Source of the DNA: Methylophilaceae bacterium
GTDB taxonomy: Bacteria > Pseudomonadota > Gammaproteobacteria > Burkholderiales > Methylophilaceae
DNA: 64,000 bases
Direction of reading: 5' to 3'
Assembly: GCA_018398995.1 (NCBI GenBank)
Contig: CP073759.1
Coordinates: forward strand, 1,504,311 to 1,568,310
Part shown: in pieces, positions 1 through 9,127 of the stretch
How positions within the stretch are numbered: the first letter of the stretch is position 1
Layout of the letters: each line of letters opens with the position of its first letter
Translations under genes and position numbers: made by a program
The notes under the pieces: generated by a model
What the model saw: only the letters and a program-made list of their open reading frames with translations
The model's database searches: none
What the model was told of the DNA's origin: nothing

Positions 1-15
1 GGCGATTTACTCGCC
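1..15 (-). terminator. Partial hairpin at window edge, possible terminator
   Basis: A 5-bp inverted repeat GGCGA/TCGCC with a 5-nt loop lies just downstream of the lipoprotein gene that ends at 52. The stem probably continues beyond the window, so its full length and any T tract cannot be judged. Confidence 0.3.
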
Positions 16-51
16 CTTTATTGTCACTTTCAAACATTTTAGTATGAGATT

Positions 52-477
52 TTATTTGGGTAATTCATACGTACGTTCGGGGTCTTTAGTTGTTTCAGAA
101 CCATCATTATTCAAAAAAACAACCTGTACGACTTTGTCATCAATAAAGTCTAGTTCTGTTGTTTGGTAATAAACACCATTTTCATCTGTATTAATGTTGT
201 GGTAATGCCAAATAGAAGCCACAATACGATTAGTCCCTTTAATCTTCACATCATCTGCTTTAGCCGGCTCGCCTAATTGCGCCACAATTGCTTTTTTATC
301 AAGCAATTCAATCGCATCAACGAATGCGCGCTCTTCTGTTGGCAATGTCTTAACAACAGCCGATTCACTAGTAACACTTGTTGGAGAATCTGTCTGCGCT
401 GAATCGGATGGCTTGGTGTTAACTGATGAGCAAGCTGTGCAAAAAGCCAATAAAGCAAGTACTGTTAATCGTTTCAT
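52..477 (-). CDS. Small putative lipoprotein, unknown function
   Basis: A 141-aa protein with a lipoprotein-type signal: a basic start, a short hydrophobic stretch and Cys16 in the sequence LLAFCTAC. The lipobox is not perfect because the -1 to -3 residues are A, T and C. A Ser/Thr-rich linker (about 18-45) follows, then a compact domain (about 50-135) with a G-E-P turn and alternating strands ending in a LDFIDDKVVQVVF hairpin. This resembles the BamE/SmpA-type fold, but that is only a visual impression. It lies 41 nt downstream of corC in the same direction, where lnt sits in many proteobacteria. Function is not recognised. Confidence 0.7.
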   Translation of the reverse strand: MKRLTVLALLAFCTACSSVNTKPSDSAQTDSPTSVTSESAVVKTLPTEERAFVDAIELLDKKAIVAQLGEPAKADDVKIKGTNRIVASIWHYHNINTDENGVYYQTTELDFIDDKVVQVVFLNNDGSETTKDPERTYELPK

Positions 478-518
478 ATTGGTTACTCCAAAAATAGTAA
501 AACTAAGAGTTAGGTGGT

Positions 519-1376
519 TTAAATTGGTTCAACCAAATCAGCAGTATCTGGTAATATTTCAACCAAAATTGCGTGTAAACGTCGACTATCAGCCCGAACA
601 ATTGTAACGCTTAAATTATCAATCACAATATGGTCGCCACGTTTTGGCATATGGCCAAACTTATTCACCACTAAACCACCAATAGTAGAAAACTCTTCAT
701 CACTAAACGTGGTGCCCATTGTCTCGTTAAAAACAGCAATTTCTGTGAGCGCTTTTACACGATAATGCTTTGCAGATTGCTGAATAATATTGTCCTCATC
801 TTCATCATAGTCATACTCATCTTCAATATCACCCACAATTTGTTCCAGCACATCTTCAATCGTTACCATGCCGGCCACACCGCCATATTCGTCCACCACC
901 ATCGCAATATGATTACGGTTGCTTCTAAACTCTTTGAGCAGCACATTTAAACGCTTAGATTCTGGGATAAAAACAGCAGGACGAAGCATATCGCGCACTT
1001 CAAAATCTTCACCTGCATAATAACGGAGTAAATCTTTAGCGAGTAAGATGCCAATCACATCATTTTTATCATCTTCAATCACAGGAAAACGACTATGTGC
1101 TGTTTCAATCACATATGGAATAAAAGTCTCTGGCGAATCGGTGATATCAATTACATCCATTTGCGATCGCGGAATCATAATATCCCGCACTTGCATTTCG
1201 CTCACTTGTAACACACCCTCTATCATCGCAAGCGAGTCACCATCCATTAAATGATTTTCGTAAGCACTGTGCAGGAGTTCCACAAGTTGCTCGCGGTCTT
1301 CTGGTTCGCGAAGTAAAAAGTGACTTAAACGTTCTAATAAACTTGGTTTGTTACTTGTTTCCGAGTCGGAAGCCAT
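519..1376 (-). CDS. corC: CorC/YbeX family CBS-domain protein
   Basis: A 285-aa cytosolic CorC-type protein. An acidic N-terminal segment is followed by two CBS motifs (about 65-185, containing RDIMIPRSQM and MVVDEYGGVAGMVTIEDVLE) and a C-terminal CorC/HlyC domain (about 205-280, with the FSTIGGLVVNKFGHMPKRGD strand-turn). The family is linked to Mg2+/Co2+ efflux or membrane-associated ion transport; some members work with YbeY and Lnt. The ATG at 1376 is preferred to an upstream GTG at 1385, which would start one base after the ybeY stop. It is the last conserved gene of the miaB-phoH-ybeY-corC order. Confidence 0.93.
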   Translation of the reverse strand: MASDSETSNKPSLLERLSHFLLREPEDREQLVELLHSAYENHLMDGDSLAMIEGVLQVSEMQVRDIMIPRSQMDVIDITDSPETFIPYVIETAHSRFPVIEDDKNDVIGILLAKDLLRYYAGEDFEVRDMLRPAVFIPESKRLNVLLKEFRSNRNHIAMVVDEYGGVAGMVTIEDVLEQIVGDIEDEYDYDEDEDNIIQQSAKHYRVKALTEIAVFNETMGTTFSDEEFSTIGGLVVNKFGHMPKRGDHIVIDNLSVTIVRADSRRLHAILVEILPDTADLVEPI

Positions 1377-1386
1377 GCAGGGCACC

Positions 1387-1836
1387 CTATGTAATGAGAT
1401 AAGGGTTAGGATACCCCAATTGCATCAATGTTGTCACCTCAATAGACTCCATTAATGCCGCTTGCGCCTCAATTTCGTGATCATAACCATGCAAATGTAA
1501 AACACCATGCACGGTTAAGTGCGCATAATGCGCTTCAATTTTTTTGTTTTGCGCATTTGCCTCAGCTTCAACCACAGGCGCACAAATAATAATATCGCCC
1601 ATTAAATGCGGCTCTTCTGCCAATGGAAACGTCAATACATTGGTTGCATAATCTTTACCGCGATAGGCAAGATTAAGTGCACGCCCCTCTAGCGCATCAA
1701 CAATACGAATAGTCACTTCAGTATCTACGCGCAATGCTGCTTTTGCCCACTTTCTAAATTGCGATGACGTGGGGATATTGCTTTGTTCGCTAGCAATTTG
1801 TAGATTAAATTGAATACTTGGCATGGGTGTTGACAT
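1387..1836 (-). CDS. ybeY: Endoribonuclease YbeY, rRNA maturation factor
   Basis: A metal-dependent single-strand RNase involved in 16S rRNA 3'-end maturation and ribosome quality control. The signature HGVLHLHGYDH (H-x3-H-x5-H zinc site) is intact near the C terminus, preceded by the strand VLTFPLAEEPHLMGDIIICA. The 149-aa product from the ATG at 1836 is close to the family's usual length of about 155; an upstream TTG at 1884 would add 16 residues without a clear ribosome site. Normally it sits directly behind phoH. Here 2.1 kb with an IS element and a GGDEF fragment intervene, so its transcription probably starts from a new or local promoter in 1837-2103. Confidence 0.92.
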   Translation of the reverse strand: MSTPMPSIQFNLQIASEQSNIPTSSQFRKWAKAALRVDTEVTIRIVDALEGRALNLAYRGKDYATNVLTFPLAEEPHLMGDIIICAPVVEAEANAQNKKIEAHYAHLTVHGVLHLHGYDHEIEAQAALMESIEVTTLMQLGYPNPYLIT

Positions 1837-2103
1837 TATATAATCAAACGCGTCGTTGATTAAACTTTTCAATATGCTGCTCAATATGAGTTACACCTTA
1901 AAACAGGGTAACGTGAGGCAATGAATAGATGAAACATACATTCTCTGATAGCCAATAGTGTCACGCGAAAACGTAATTTATCTTCAGCTTGATTTCCGCA
2001 CCAGGACAGCGTTTAACTTGCATAGATATCAGTCGTAAATCATAATAATCACTAAGCAATAACAATAAATCAAGTGAATCATGTTTCCCTTAACAATAAA
2101 AAC

Positions 2104-2127
2104 TGGACTTCCCAGAATATTGTAGAC
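2104..2127 (+). repeat. IS3-family left terminal inverted repeat
   Basis: It reads TGGACTTCCCAGAATATTGT plus four more bases; three mismatches against the reverse complement of the right end at positions 16-18. Confidence 0.88.
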
Positions 2128-2132
2128 GTTTT

Positions 2133-3023
2133 CTAGTTTCCTTTTTGTAACTCTTCAAACATCATCGGACTCATCTGATTGAGATGACTGTGCCGACGTT
2201 TACGATTATAAAACACTTCAATATATTCAAATATCTCTAATTTAGCTTCCTGCCTTGATACGTAAATCTTTCGTTTGATGTGCTCCTTCTTCAAGCTACT
2301 AAAGAAGGATTCTGCTACTGCATTATCATAACAATTGCCACGGCGACTCATGCTTGGCTCTAAACGATTGTCTTTGCACCATCTAATGAAATCATCACTG
2401 CCAAATTGACTGCCTTGATCGGAATGGATAATCACTGGCTGTTTTGGTTTACGTCTCCATACGGCCATCGTTAAGGCATCTAATACGATTTCTGTTGCCG
2501 TCGTAGGCTTCATTGACCAGCCAACCACTGACCTTGAATAAAGATCAATCACCACAGCAAGATACAACCAGCCTTGATAGGTGCGGATATAAGTAATATC
2601 TGTCACCCAAGTTAAGTCAGACTGCGGTACTGTAAACACTTGCCCAAGTCTATTCGGTGATGCTATAGATGGTCGTCCAGACTTATAGTGTGGCTTACGA
2701 TAGCCTCAAATAGATTTGAGCTTAGCATTACGTATGATTTTAGCCACGCGATTCTCGCTGCATATAATGCCAGCCTCTCGTAAATCGTAGTGAATACGTG
2801 GACTGCCATAAATGCCATAGCTGTCTTCGTAGGATCGCTTGATTTCAACAAGTAGTGCAGCGTCTTCAATTGCTCGGTTGGATAGTGGCTTTAATTTCCA
2901 GTCGTATGAACCACTACGATGCACTTTTAGTACACGACACATACTCATTAAGCGAAACACTTGGCGATGCTGGTCAATAAATGCGTACTTTAATCGGACA
3001 GCTTGGCAAAGTACGCCACGGCC
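2133..3023 (-). pseudogene. IS3-family transposase orfB (DDE), internal stop
   Basis: The catalytic half of the transposase. Reading in the -1 frame from the slippery site at 3023-3029 gives an HTH_21-like region (IKRSYEDSYGIYGSPRIHYD) and then the rve/DDE core, with acidic residues in WVTDITYI, IIHSDQGSQFG and NAVAESFFSSLKKE. A TGA at 2706-2708 interrupts the frame between LKSI and GYRKPHYKSGRP; the same frame continues without a shift, so this is a nonsense change (probably from CGA). The downstream piece could only be made from an internal start such as the ATG at 2639. Confidence 0.88.
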
Positions 3024-3272
3024 TTTTTTAGGATGTCACGCTCTTCAGTGGTGCGCTTGAGCTCTGCTTTCATCCTTTGCAACTCTTGTTTGAGTGCAAC
3101 AATATCTTTTGAGTTTGGTAAATCACCTAGTTGGCTTTGCTTAAGCCAAGCGTATAGGCTTTATATCTGAAACACCTAAGCGCTTTGATACTTCAACGAC
3201 ACCATGACCACGCTCAGTGATTTGTTTTATTGCTTCAGCCTTAAATTCAGCTGTATATCTTGTACCTCTCAT
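2990..3272 (-). pseudogene. IS3-family transposase orfA, frameshifted
   Basis: Begins MRGTRYTAEFKAEAIKQITE, a typical HTH_Tnp_1 start, and should continue through a leucine-zipper-like segment (LKQELQRMKAELKRTTEERD) to AYFAKLSD. One extra base near 3161-3166 changes the frame after RLGVSD and gives an early stop. The 283-nt span is one base longer than a multiple of three. The A AAA AAG heptamer at 3023-3029 is the expected -1 programmed frameshift site leading into orfB. Confidence 0.85.
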
Positions 3273-3306
3273 TTACTACTCTCCAGTTCAGTTTCGACAT
3301 TATTGA

Positions 3307-3795
3307 ATGTCTACTGAATTCTGGGAAGTCCATCATTTGAATAATTTTCTGCATCAAGAGTGGACTCGCGGTATGCGTAGTCAGAAATCGCTCAGTATTT
3401 TGGTAATCGATATTGATTATTTTAAACGTTACAATGATGAATTTGGACATATCCTCGGCGATATTTGCTTAATCCGCATTAGCGATGTGATTAAAGCATG
3501 TACAAGACGTTCTAGTGATTTAGCTGCGCGATTCGGAGGTGAAGAGTTTGTGGTCGTATTGGGTGAAACATCGCTAGTAGAAGCCATGAACATCGCTAAA
3601 ATGCTTTGCAAAAAAATCGCTCAGCTCGCTATTCCAAGTGCCAATAAAAGCGTTGTGACTGCAAGCATTGGCGTGAGTAATATAATGCCTAGTCAAGATA
3701 CTGATGAGATAGCGTTGATGATGCAGGCTGATGCTGCATTATATATGGCCAAAAACAATGGTAGAAATCGTGTAGAAGCTTATACAGAAATTTAA
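3307..3795 (+). pseudogene. 5'-truncated GGDEF diguanylate cyclase remnant
   Basis: The frame encodes most of a GGDEF domain: ILVIDIDYFKRYNDEFGH (Mg/GTP half), then an RSSD inhibitory-site motif five residues before an intact GGEEF active site, and the C-terminal YMAKNNGRNRV. The opening DPLTGLxNRR segment and any sensor domain are missing; residues MSTEFWEV come from the IS inverted repeat. No ribosome-binding site precedes the ATG. The IS end therefore replaced the start of a once larger cyclase. Expression as a fusion is conceivable but unsupported. Confidence 0.82.
3309..3332 (-). repeat. IS3-family right terminal inverted repeat
   Basis: Partner of the repeat at 2104-2127. It overlaps the ATG at 3307, so the first residues of the downstream GGDEF remnant frame are IS-encoded. 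Confidence 0.88.
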
Positions 3796-3946
3796 ATCAA
3801 AGTCATTGCCAATTAATACTGATCGTTAATCTTAATAATAGGCAGACATGCTACTGGTGCGAAAAACCATATTATCTAACTTTAAGATAGAGATAAGGGT
3901 AATTGATAAGCGAATCATCTCACGCCCTTTGCCGAATAGAGACTCG

Positions 3947-4897
3947 TTATGGTTGGTTATTGGCTTCGTAACTTTCATAGGCATTGATAATTTTTTGCAC
4001 CAAAGGGTGACGCACAACATCAGCTGCTAAAAAGTGTGTCATGGCAATACCTTTGACATCTTTGAGGATTTTTTGCGCTTCAATTAACCCACTTTTTTGA
4101 TGGCGTTGTAAGTCAATTTGCGTCACGTCGCCTGTAATCACCGCTTTCGTACCAAAGCCAATACGGGTTAAAAACATCTTCATTTGTTCTGGAGTCGTGT
4201 TTTGCGCTTCATCTAAAATAATAAAACTTTGGTTAAGGGTGCGACCGCGCATGTAGGCTAGCGGGGCGACTTCAATGGCGTTGCGTTCAAACATTTTATT
4301 GACGGTGTCATAGCCGGCTAAATCATATAAAGCATCGTATAGTGGTCGTAAATAGGGGTCTACTTTTTGGTTTAAATCACCAGGCAAAAAGCCTAAGCGT
4401 TCGCCCGCTTCCACCGCGGGGCGAACGAGTACGATGCGTTTAACGCGATCGCGCGTCATTGCGTCAACTGCGCTAGCAACGGCTAGATAAGTCTTGCCTG
4501 TTCCCGCTGGTCCAATACCAAAAGTGATGTCGTAATCTTGAATTTGTTTGAGATATTCAATTTGACGGGGTGTGCGGCCATGTAAATCGCCACGTCTTGT
4601 CATGAGTACGGGCATACCTGCACTGGTATCCACTTCATCTGGGCTGAGTTTTTCAATTTCGACTAATCCCAGCTGAATATCTTCTAGTTCAATTGGTTTT
4701 TTTGCGCGAATATAAAAATTCTCAATCAGTTGCGCTGCCATACGCCTATTTTCCTGCTTGCCAGTAATGCTTAATGTGCCGCCACGGCGGTTAATATTTA
4801 CCTCAAGCGCTGTTTCAATCTGTTTGATATTTTCGTCTAAAGGGCCGCAAAGGTTGGCGAGGCGCGTATTGTCTTCTGGTTGTAATGTAATTTCCAT
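3947..4897 (-). CDS. ybeZ: PhoH-like ATPase (YbeZ)
   Basis: A 316-aa PhoH-family P-loop ATPase. The N-terminal 90 residues form a KH-like segment; the ATPase core has Walker A GPAGTGKTYLA (about 129-139), the phosphate-starvation motif VRPAVEAGERLGFLPGD and Walker B FIILDEAQNTT followed by MFLTRIGFGTKAVITGD. The protein is a putative RNA-associated ATPase that partners YbeY in other bacteria. It lies 13 nt downstream of miaB in the same direction. Its usual neighbour ybeY has been separated by the insertion at 2104-3332. Confidence 0.93.
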   Translation of the reverse strand: MEITLQPEDNTRLANLCGPLDENIKQIETALEVNINRRGGTLSITGKQENRRMAAQLIENFYIRAKKPIELEDIQLGLVEIEKLSPDEVDTSAGMPVLMTRRGDLHGRTPRQIEYLKQIQDYDITFGIGPAGTGKTYLAVASAVDAMTRDRVKRIVLVRPAVEAGERLGFLPGDLNQKVDPYLRPLYDALYDLAGYDTVNKMFERNAIEVAPLAYMRGRTLNQSFIILDEAQNTTPEQMKMFLTRIGFGTKAVITGDVTQIDLQRHQKSGLIEAQKILKDVKGIAMTHFLAADVVRHPLVQKIINAYESYEANNQP

Positions 4898-4910
4898 AGT
4901 GTTGAATTGT

Positions 4911-6248
4911 CTATTCGATCAATTCACCTTGTAAGCGTTTGGGGTTATCTGTATTGGTGATTTTTACCATCACGAAATTGCCGATTAAGGCTTCATTTTT
5001 TGCAATAGTGACAATACGGTTATTATCCGTTCTGCCAGCCAATAATGTACTCTCTTTTTTAGAAACACCTTCGACCAATATTCGCTGCGTTGTACCTAAC
5101 ATCGCGTGGCTAATCGCATCGCCTTGTAAATTATTGATGGCTTGTAACTTGTTAAGGCGCTCCAGTTTTATCTGTTGTGGTGTGTCGTCTTCAAGAAAGG
5201 CAGCAGGGGTGCCTGGTCGCGGGCTGTATAAGAAGCTAAAGCTATAATCAAACCCAACATCTTGCATCAACTTAACTGTTGATTCAAAGTCTTTTTCTGT
5301 TTCTCCTGGAAAGCCGATAATAAAATCAGACGTAATGGTGAGATTGGGATTGGCGGCTTTTAATTTGCGAATAATACTTTTATATTGCAAAACAGTGTGA
5401 TTGCGTTTCATGGCCATTAAGATGCGATCGCTACCCGCCTGCACAGGTAGATGCAGTTGGACTGCTAGTTTCGGCACATGTTTAAAACAATCAATTAGAC
5501 GATCGCTCATTTCATTTGGATGGCTAGTGGTAAAGCGAATGCGTTCAATTTGTGGAATTTCAGCAATGATTTCTATTAGCATTGCCAAATCTGCTTCTAC
5601 ATCTTCGTACTCAGCGCGATACGCATTGACATTTTGCCCGAGTAAGGTGATTTCTTTGACACCTTGCTGCGCTAATTGGACGGATTCAGTAAGGATATCT
5701 TCAACAGGTCGGGAAACTTCCTCACCACGCGTATAAGGCACAACGCAGAAACTGCAATATTTGCTACAACCCTCCATGATGCTGAGAAAAGCGGTTGCAC
5801 CCTCTACTCTTGGGGGAGGCAAATGATCAAACTTTTCTATTTCAGGAAAGCTAATGTCGACTTGAGATACACCAGTTTGCTGGCGATTTTTAATCATTTG
5901 CGGCAAACGATGCAAGGTTTGCGGGCCAAAAACAACATCTACATAAGGCGCACGCTTGATGATGTTATCGCCCTCTTGCGAAGCAACGCAGCCACCAACA
6001 CCAATGACTAAACCTGGATTTTTTTCTTTTAATGGGATAAACCGTCCAAGATGGCTGAATACTTTATCTTCTGCTTTTTCGCGGATGGAGCAGGTGTTCA
6101 GTAAGATGACATCTGCATCTTCTGGCGAGTCGGTCTCTACCATGCCATCGCTAGCTGCTAGCATATCTTTCATCCGAGACGAATCGTACACATTCATCTG
6201 GCAGCCGAAGGATTTTACAAATATCTTTTTAACGTTTGGTTTTGTCAC
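4911..6248 (-). CDS. miaB: tRNA-2-methylthio-N6-dimethylallyladenosine synthase MiaB
   Basis: A radical-SAM methylthiotransferase that modifies A37 of tRNAs reading UNN codons. The UPF0004 domain holds three cluster cysteines ([25 protein letters not shown]), the radical-SAM domain has [17 protein letters not shown] (CxxxCxxC), and a TRAM domain closes the protein (about 385-445). The GTG at 6248 gives [19 protein letters not shown], matching the family start; the longer frame to ATG 6314 adds a hydrophobic 22-aa tail that other MiaB proteins lack. Neither start has a strong Shine-Dalgarno sequence. First gene of the phoH/ybeY operon. Confidence 0.93.
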   Translation of the reverse strand: MTKPNVKKIFVKSFGCQMNVYDSSRMKDMLAASDGMVETDSPEDADVILLNTCSIREKAEDKVFSHLGRFIPLKEKNPGLVIGVGGCVASQEGDNIIKRAPYVDVVFGPQTLHRLPQMIKNRQQTGVSQVDISFPEIEKFDHLPPPRVEGATAFLSIMEGCSKYCSFCVVPYTRGEEVSRPVEDILTESVQLAQQGVKEITLLGQNVNAYRAEYEDVEADLAMLIEIIAEIPQIERIRFTTSHPNEMSDRLIDCFKHVPKLAVQLHLPVQAGSDRILMAMKRNHTVLQYKSIIRKLKAANPNLTITSDFIIGFPGETEKDFESTVKLMQDVGFDYSFSFLYSPRPGTPAAFLEDDTPQQIKLERLNKLQAINNLQGDAISHAMLGTTQRILVEGVSKKESTLLAGRTDNNRIVTIAKNEALIGNFVMVKITNTDNPKRLQGELIE

Positions 6249-6391
6249 AAAAAATAGGCTTAACAGAAAGTGATATAAGAATACTATTTTAACGCATTTA
6301 CTGCATCTACGCATTTTGTCAATCGCTGATTGATAGGGGAAACCCGATTAGCAAGGTAAAATAATGACATCTTTTTGAAGTGAATTTTGAT

Positions 6392-7780
6392 ATGCAAGCG
6401 CTACCTATTTTTATGAATATCGTCAATCAGCATTGTGTTGTGATTGGTGGTGGGGATGTTGCAACACGCAAAGTGATGATGTTGCTCAAGGCGCAGGCGG
6501 CGATAACCTTGATTTCGCCTGCGGTTTGCCACGAACTGCAAGCCATGATTGATAGAGATAAAATAAAGCATATCAATACAACATTCACACCAGATCATAT
6601 ACTTGGTGCGCGTTTAGTCATTGCTGCCACAGATGATGAACGGATAAACGAAGCCGTCTCTAAGGCGGCGCAAGCGGCTAATATTCCAGTGAACGTAGTG
6701 GATGCGCCAGCATTATGTACATTTACCATGGGCTCAATTATTGATCGCAGTCCCATTGTGATTGCGGTTACATCTGAAGGAAATGCGCCAGTTTTGGCAC
6801 GCTATGTGCGCGCAAAAATTGAAACAATGTTGCCTGCCGCTTATGGTCGGATTGCTGAAATTGCAGGTGAGTTTCGTGAGCAAGTTAAAGCTAAATTTAC
6901 CACAACACAGGCAAGGCGGATTTTTTGGGAAGGCATCTTGCAAGGCCCTTTAGTAGAGCGTGTATTATCCGGCCAAGATCAAGCCGCGCGCACGTTTCTT
7001 CAAAATAAGATCGCAGAAGCTGACAATACAAAGCAGCAGGGTGAGGTGTATTTGGTCGGAGGTGGGCCTGGCGATCCTGATTTACTCACTTTTCGGGCAT
7101 TGCGCTTAATGCAGCAGTGTGATGTTTGTGTGTATGACAAGTTAGTTAGCCCTGAAGTAATGGAGCTGGTGCGACGTGATGCAGAATTAATTTATGTTGG
7201 GAAAGCCCGTGATCAACATACCTTGCCGCAAGAGGAGATTAATCAATTATTGGCCAGATTGGCGTTAGAGGGTAAGCGTGTGTTGCGGCTTAAAGGTGGT
7301 GATCCTTTTATATTTGGTCGCGGTGGTGAAGAAATTCAGACATTAATGCAACATAACGTGCCATTTCAGGTCGTACCAGGGATTACAGCGGCCAGTGGTG
7401 TGGCTAGTTATGCGGGTATTCCGCTAACACATCGCGATTATGCACAAGCTTGTTTGTTTATCACGGGCCATCTAAAGGATGGTTCTGTTGATTTGGATTG
7501 GGCTGCAATGGTGCGCCCTAAGCAAACATTGGTGATTTATATGGGTTTAATTGGCCTAGAAAGTATTTGTCAGCAATTGATTGAAAACGGTATGACGGCA
7601 AGTATGCCGATCGCCATTGTTCAGCAGGGAACAACACAACGACAGCGCGTGGTAACAGGCACTTTGGATGATATGCCTGAAAAAGTGAAGTTGGCGAAGC
7701 TGAAGGCGCCTTGTCTTATTATTATTGGTGAAGTCGTTTTATTGAGAGAAAAATTAAATTGGTTCAATCCAGCCGAGTGA
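6392..7780 (+). CDS. cysG: Siroheme synthase CysG (trifunctional)
   Basis: The protein makes siroheme from uroporphyrinogen III for sulfite and nitrite reductases. The N-terminal precorrin-2 dehydrogenase/ferrochelatase half starts MQALPIFMNI and has the NAD site VVIGGGDVATRKV; the C-terminal half (about 215-460) is uroporphyrin-III C-methyltransferase with VYLVGGGPGDPDLLT, LRLKGGDPFIFGRGGEE and the VVPGITAASGVASYAGIPLTHR block. The ATG at 6392 matches the E. coli N terminus better than the in-frame GTG at 6380. It is divergent from miaB. No cysteine-biosynthesis genes lie nearby. Confidence 0.95.
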   Translation: MQALPIFMNIVNQHCVVIGGGDVATRKVMMLLKAQAAITLISPAVCHELQAMIDRDKIKHINTTFTPDHILGARLVIAATDDERINEAVSKAAQAANIPVNVVDAPALCTFTMGSIIDRSPIVIAVTSEGNAPVLARYVRAKIETMLPAAYGRIAEIAGEFREQVKAKFTTTQARRIFWEGILQGPLVERVLSGQDQAARTFLQNKIAEADNTKQQGEVYLVGGGPGDPDLLTFRALRLMQQCDVCVYDKLVSPEVMELVRRDAELIYVGKARDQHTLPQEEINQLLARLALEGKRVLRLKGGDPFIFGRGGEEIQTLMQHNVPFQVVPGITAASGVASYAGIPLTHRDYAQACLFITGHLKDGSVDLDWAAMVRPKQTLVIYMGLIGLESICQQLIENGMTASMPIAIVQQGTTQRQRVVTGTLDDMPEKVKLAKLKAPCLIIIGEVVLLREKLNWFNPAE

Positions 7781-7807
7781 ATAGCGTTTTAGTCATATTG
7801 TGTAGCG

Positions 7808-9127
7808 ATGGTAGCAAAACATACGCGCAAGCTTAGCCGCCCAAAAAAACCAGCAGAATTTTTTGTGTTGGTTTTAGAGCGAGATATTGCCTTTGCGCAT
7901 AGCCTTAAAATCAATTTAGAAAAGCGCTTACCAATGAGTGTGGTGATAGTTCACTCTCAAAGTGCCGCGCGATTATTGCTAAAAAGAAATCCACATAAAT
8001 TCTTTTTGAGTATCAGTAGCGTGAGTGCAGATCTTAGGCAAATTGATTTGCTTCAATCATTTCATCTTCCTGTCATTGCTATCATTGATCAATTTGAAGA
8101 TGCTTTGCGTGATGCGTTAATAAAAAAGAATGTATTGGATTATGTGATTAAAACAACCAGTACAGATACTGCTTATATTTGTGATTTAGTTACCCGTGTC
8201 TTTAAAAATAAAGCCATTAAAGTATTGGTGGTTGATGATTCTAAAGTCTCACAGTTTGTCATTGCTAGAGAGCTTGCCCTACAAAAATTTCAAGTATTGC
8301 AAGTGAATAACGTCTCAGAAGCCGATGACGTGTTAGAAAAAAACCCAGATATCAAACTGATATTGGTTGATTATGATATGCAATTAATTGATGGTATTAC
8401 CTTTGCCAAAAGAATGAGAGCGCATTACCCAAAAGATAGAATGCTCATTATTGGCATGTCTTCATCAAGCGATGATAGATTAGCAGTAAAGTTTCTTAAA
8501 GCAGGTGCGAATGATTTTATTCATAAGCCATTTAATTATGAAATGTTGCTCTGTCGAATTAATCAACATTTAGATATGTTAGATGCTGTAGAGTATGCAA
8601 AACAATTATCTAATATCGATTACCTAAGCAATGTGTTTAACCGGCGCTACTTTTTTGAGCGCGGCAATCAAATTGTGAGCGGGCTAAAAAAAGAGGATGT
8701 GCTCACAGTGATGATGATTGATATAGATCACTTTAAGATAATTAATGATGTTTATGGGCACGATGTTGGTGATGAGGTAATTAAAAATATAGCGAACGCG
8801 CTTCAGCAACACTTTTCTGAAGATGTGGTCGCCAGAATGGGTGGTGAAGAATTTGCTGTATTAACTACCAACTCACAATATTTGCACAGTTTTGAGCGCA
8901 TTCACTTCTTTAGAGAAAAAATTGCAAAACAACGCTTAAATATCAAAGGACACATGATTCAATATACCTGTAGCATTGGAGTCAGTAGTCATATTGGAAA
9001 AAACATAGATGAGATGTTGGTAAAAGCAGATAGGCTGCTATATTTGGCTAAGCAAGGTGGGCGTAACCGTGTAGAAGGGCAACCTTTAGGCGAGATGACT
9101 AAAAACAAGACTAACGATGTTGAATAG
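7808..9127 (+). CDS. Response regulator with GGDEF domain (REC-REC-like-GGDEF)
   Basis: A 439-aa cytoplasmic signalling protein. Residues about 20-130 form a degenerate receiver-like domain without the acidic pocket. Residues about 137-255 form a canonical receiver (VLVVDDSKVSQ, phosphoacceptor Asp in ILVDYDMQ, Lys in FIHKPFNYE). The C-terminal 160 residues are a GGDEF domain with intact GGEEF, predicted to make cyclic di-GMP. The inhibitory I-site RxxD is replaced by FSED, so product inhibition at that site is unlikely. Its 3' end overlaps the convergent envZ end by 17 nt. The cognate kinase is not evident. Confidence 0.9.
   Translation: MVAKHTRKLSRPKKPAEFFVLVLERDIAFAHSLKINLEKRLPMSVVIVHSQSAARLLLKRNPHKFFLSISSVSADLRQIDLLQSFHLPVIAIIDQFEDALRDALIKKNVLDYVIKTTSTDTAYICDLVTRVFKNKAIKVLVVDDSKVSQFVIARELALQKFQVLQVNNVSEADDVLEKNPDIKLILVDYDMQLIDGITFAKRMRAHYPKDRMLIIGMSSSSDDRLAVKFLKAGANDFIHKPFNYEMLLCRINQHLDMLDAVEYAKQLSNIDYLSNVFNRRYFFERGNQIVSGLKKEDVLTVMMIDIDHFKIINDVYGHDVGDEVIKNIANALQQHFSEDVVARMGGEEFAVLTTNSQYLHSFERIHFFREKIAKQRLNIKGHMIQYTCSIGVSSHIGKNIDEMLVKADRLLYLAKQGGRNRVEGQPLGEMTKNKTNDVE

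Larger units (their letters stand above)
2104..3332 (-). mobile_element. Degenerate IS3-family insertion sequence, 1229 bp
   Basis: The element is bounded by 24-bp terminal inverted repeats (2104-2127 and 3309-3332) that match at 21 of 24 positions and begin TGGACTTCCCAGAAT. Its two reading frames on the minus strand are a HTH orfA and a DDE orfB, joined by an A6G slippery heptamer, which is the IS3-family plan. Both frames are damaged, so this copy is unlikely to move by itself. No target-site duplication is visible (AAC on the left flank, TCA on the right), suggesting a deletion or recombination after insertion. Confidence 0.9.

Noticed and set aside
2098-3336. Target-site duplication of the IS3 element
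   Set aside because: Flanking bases AAC and TCA do not match in 3- or 4-bp windows; treated as lost.
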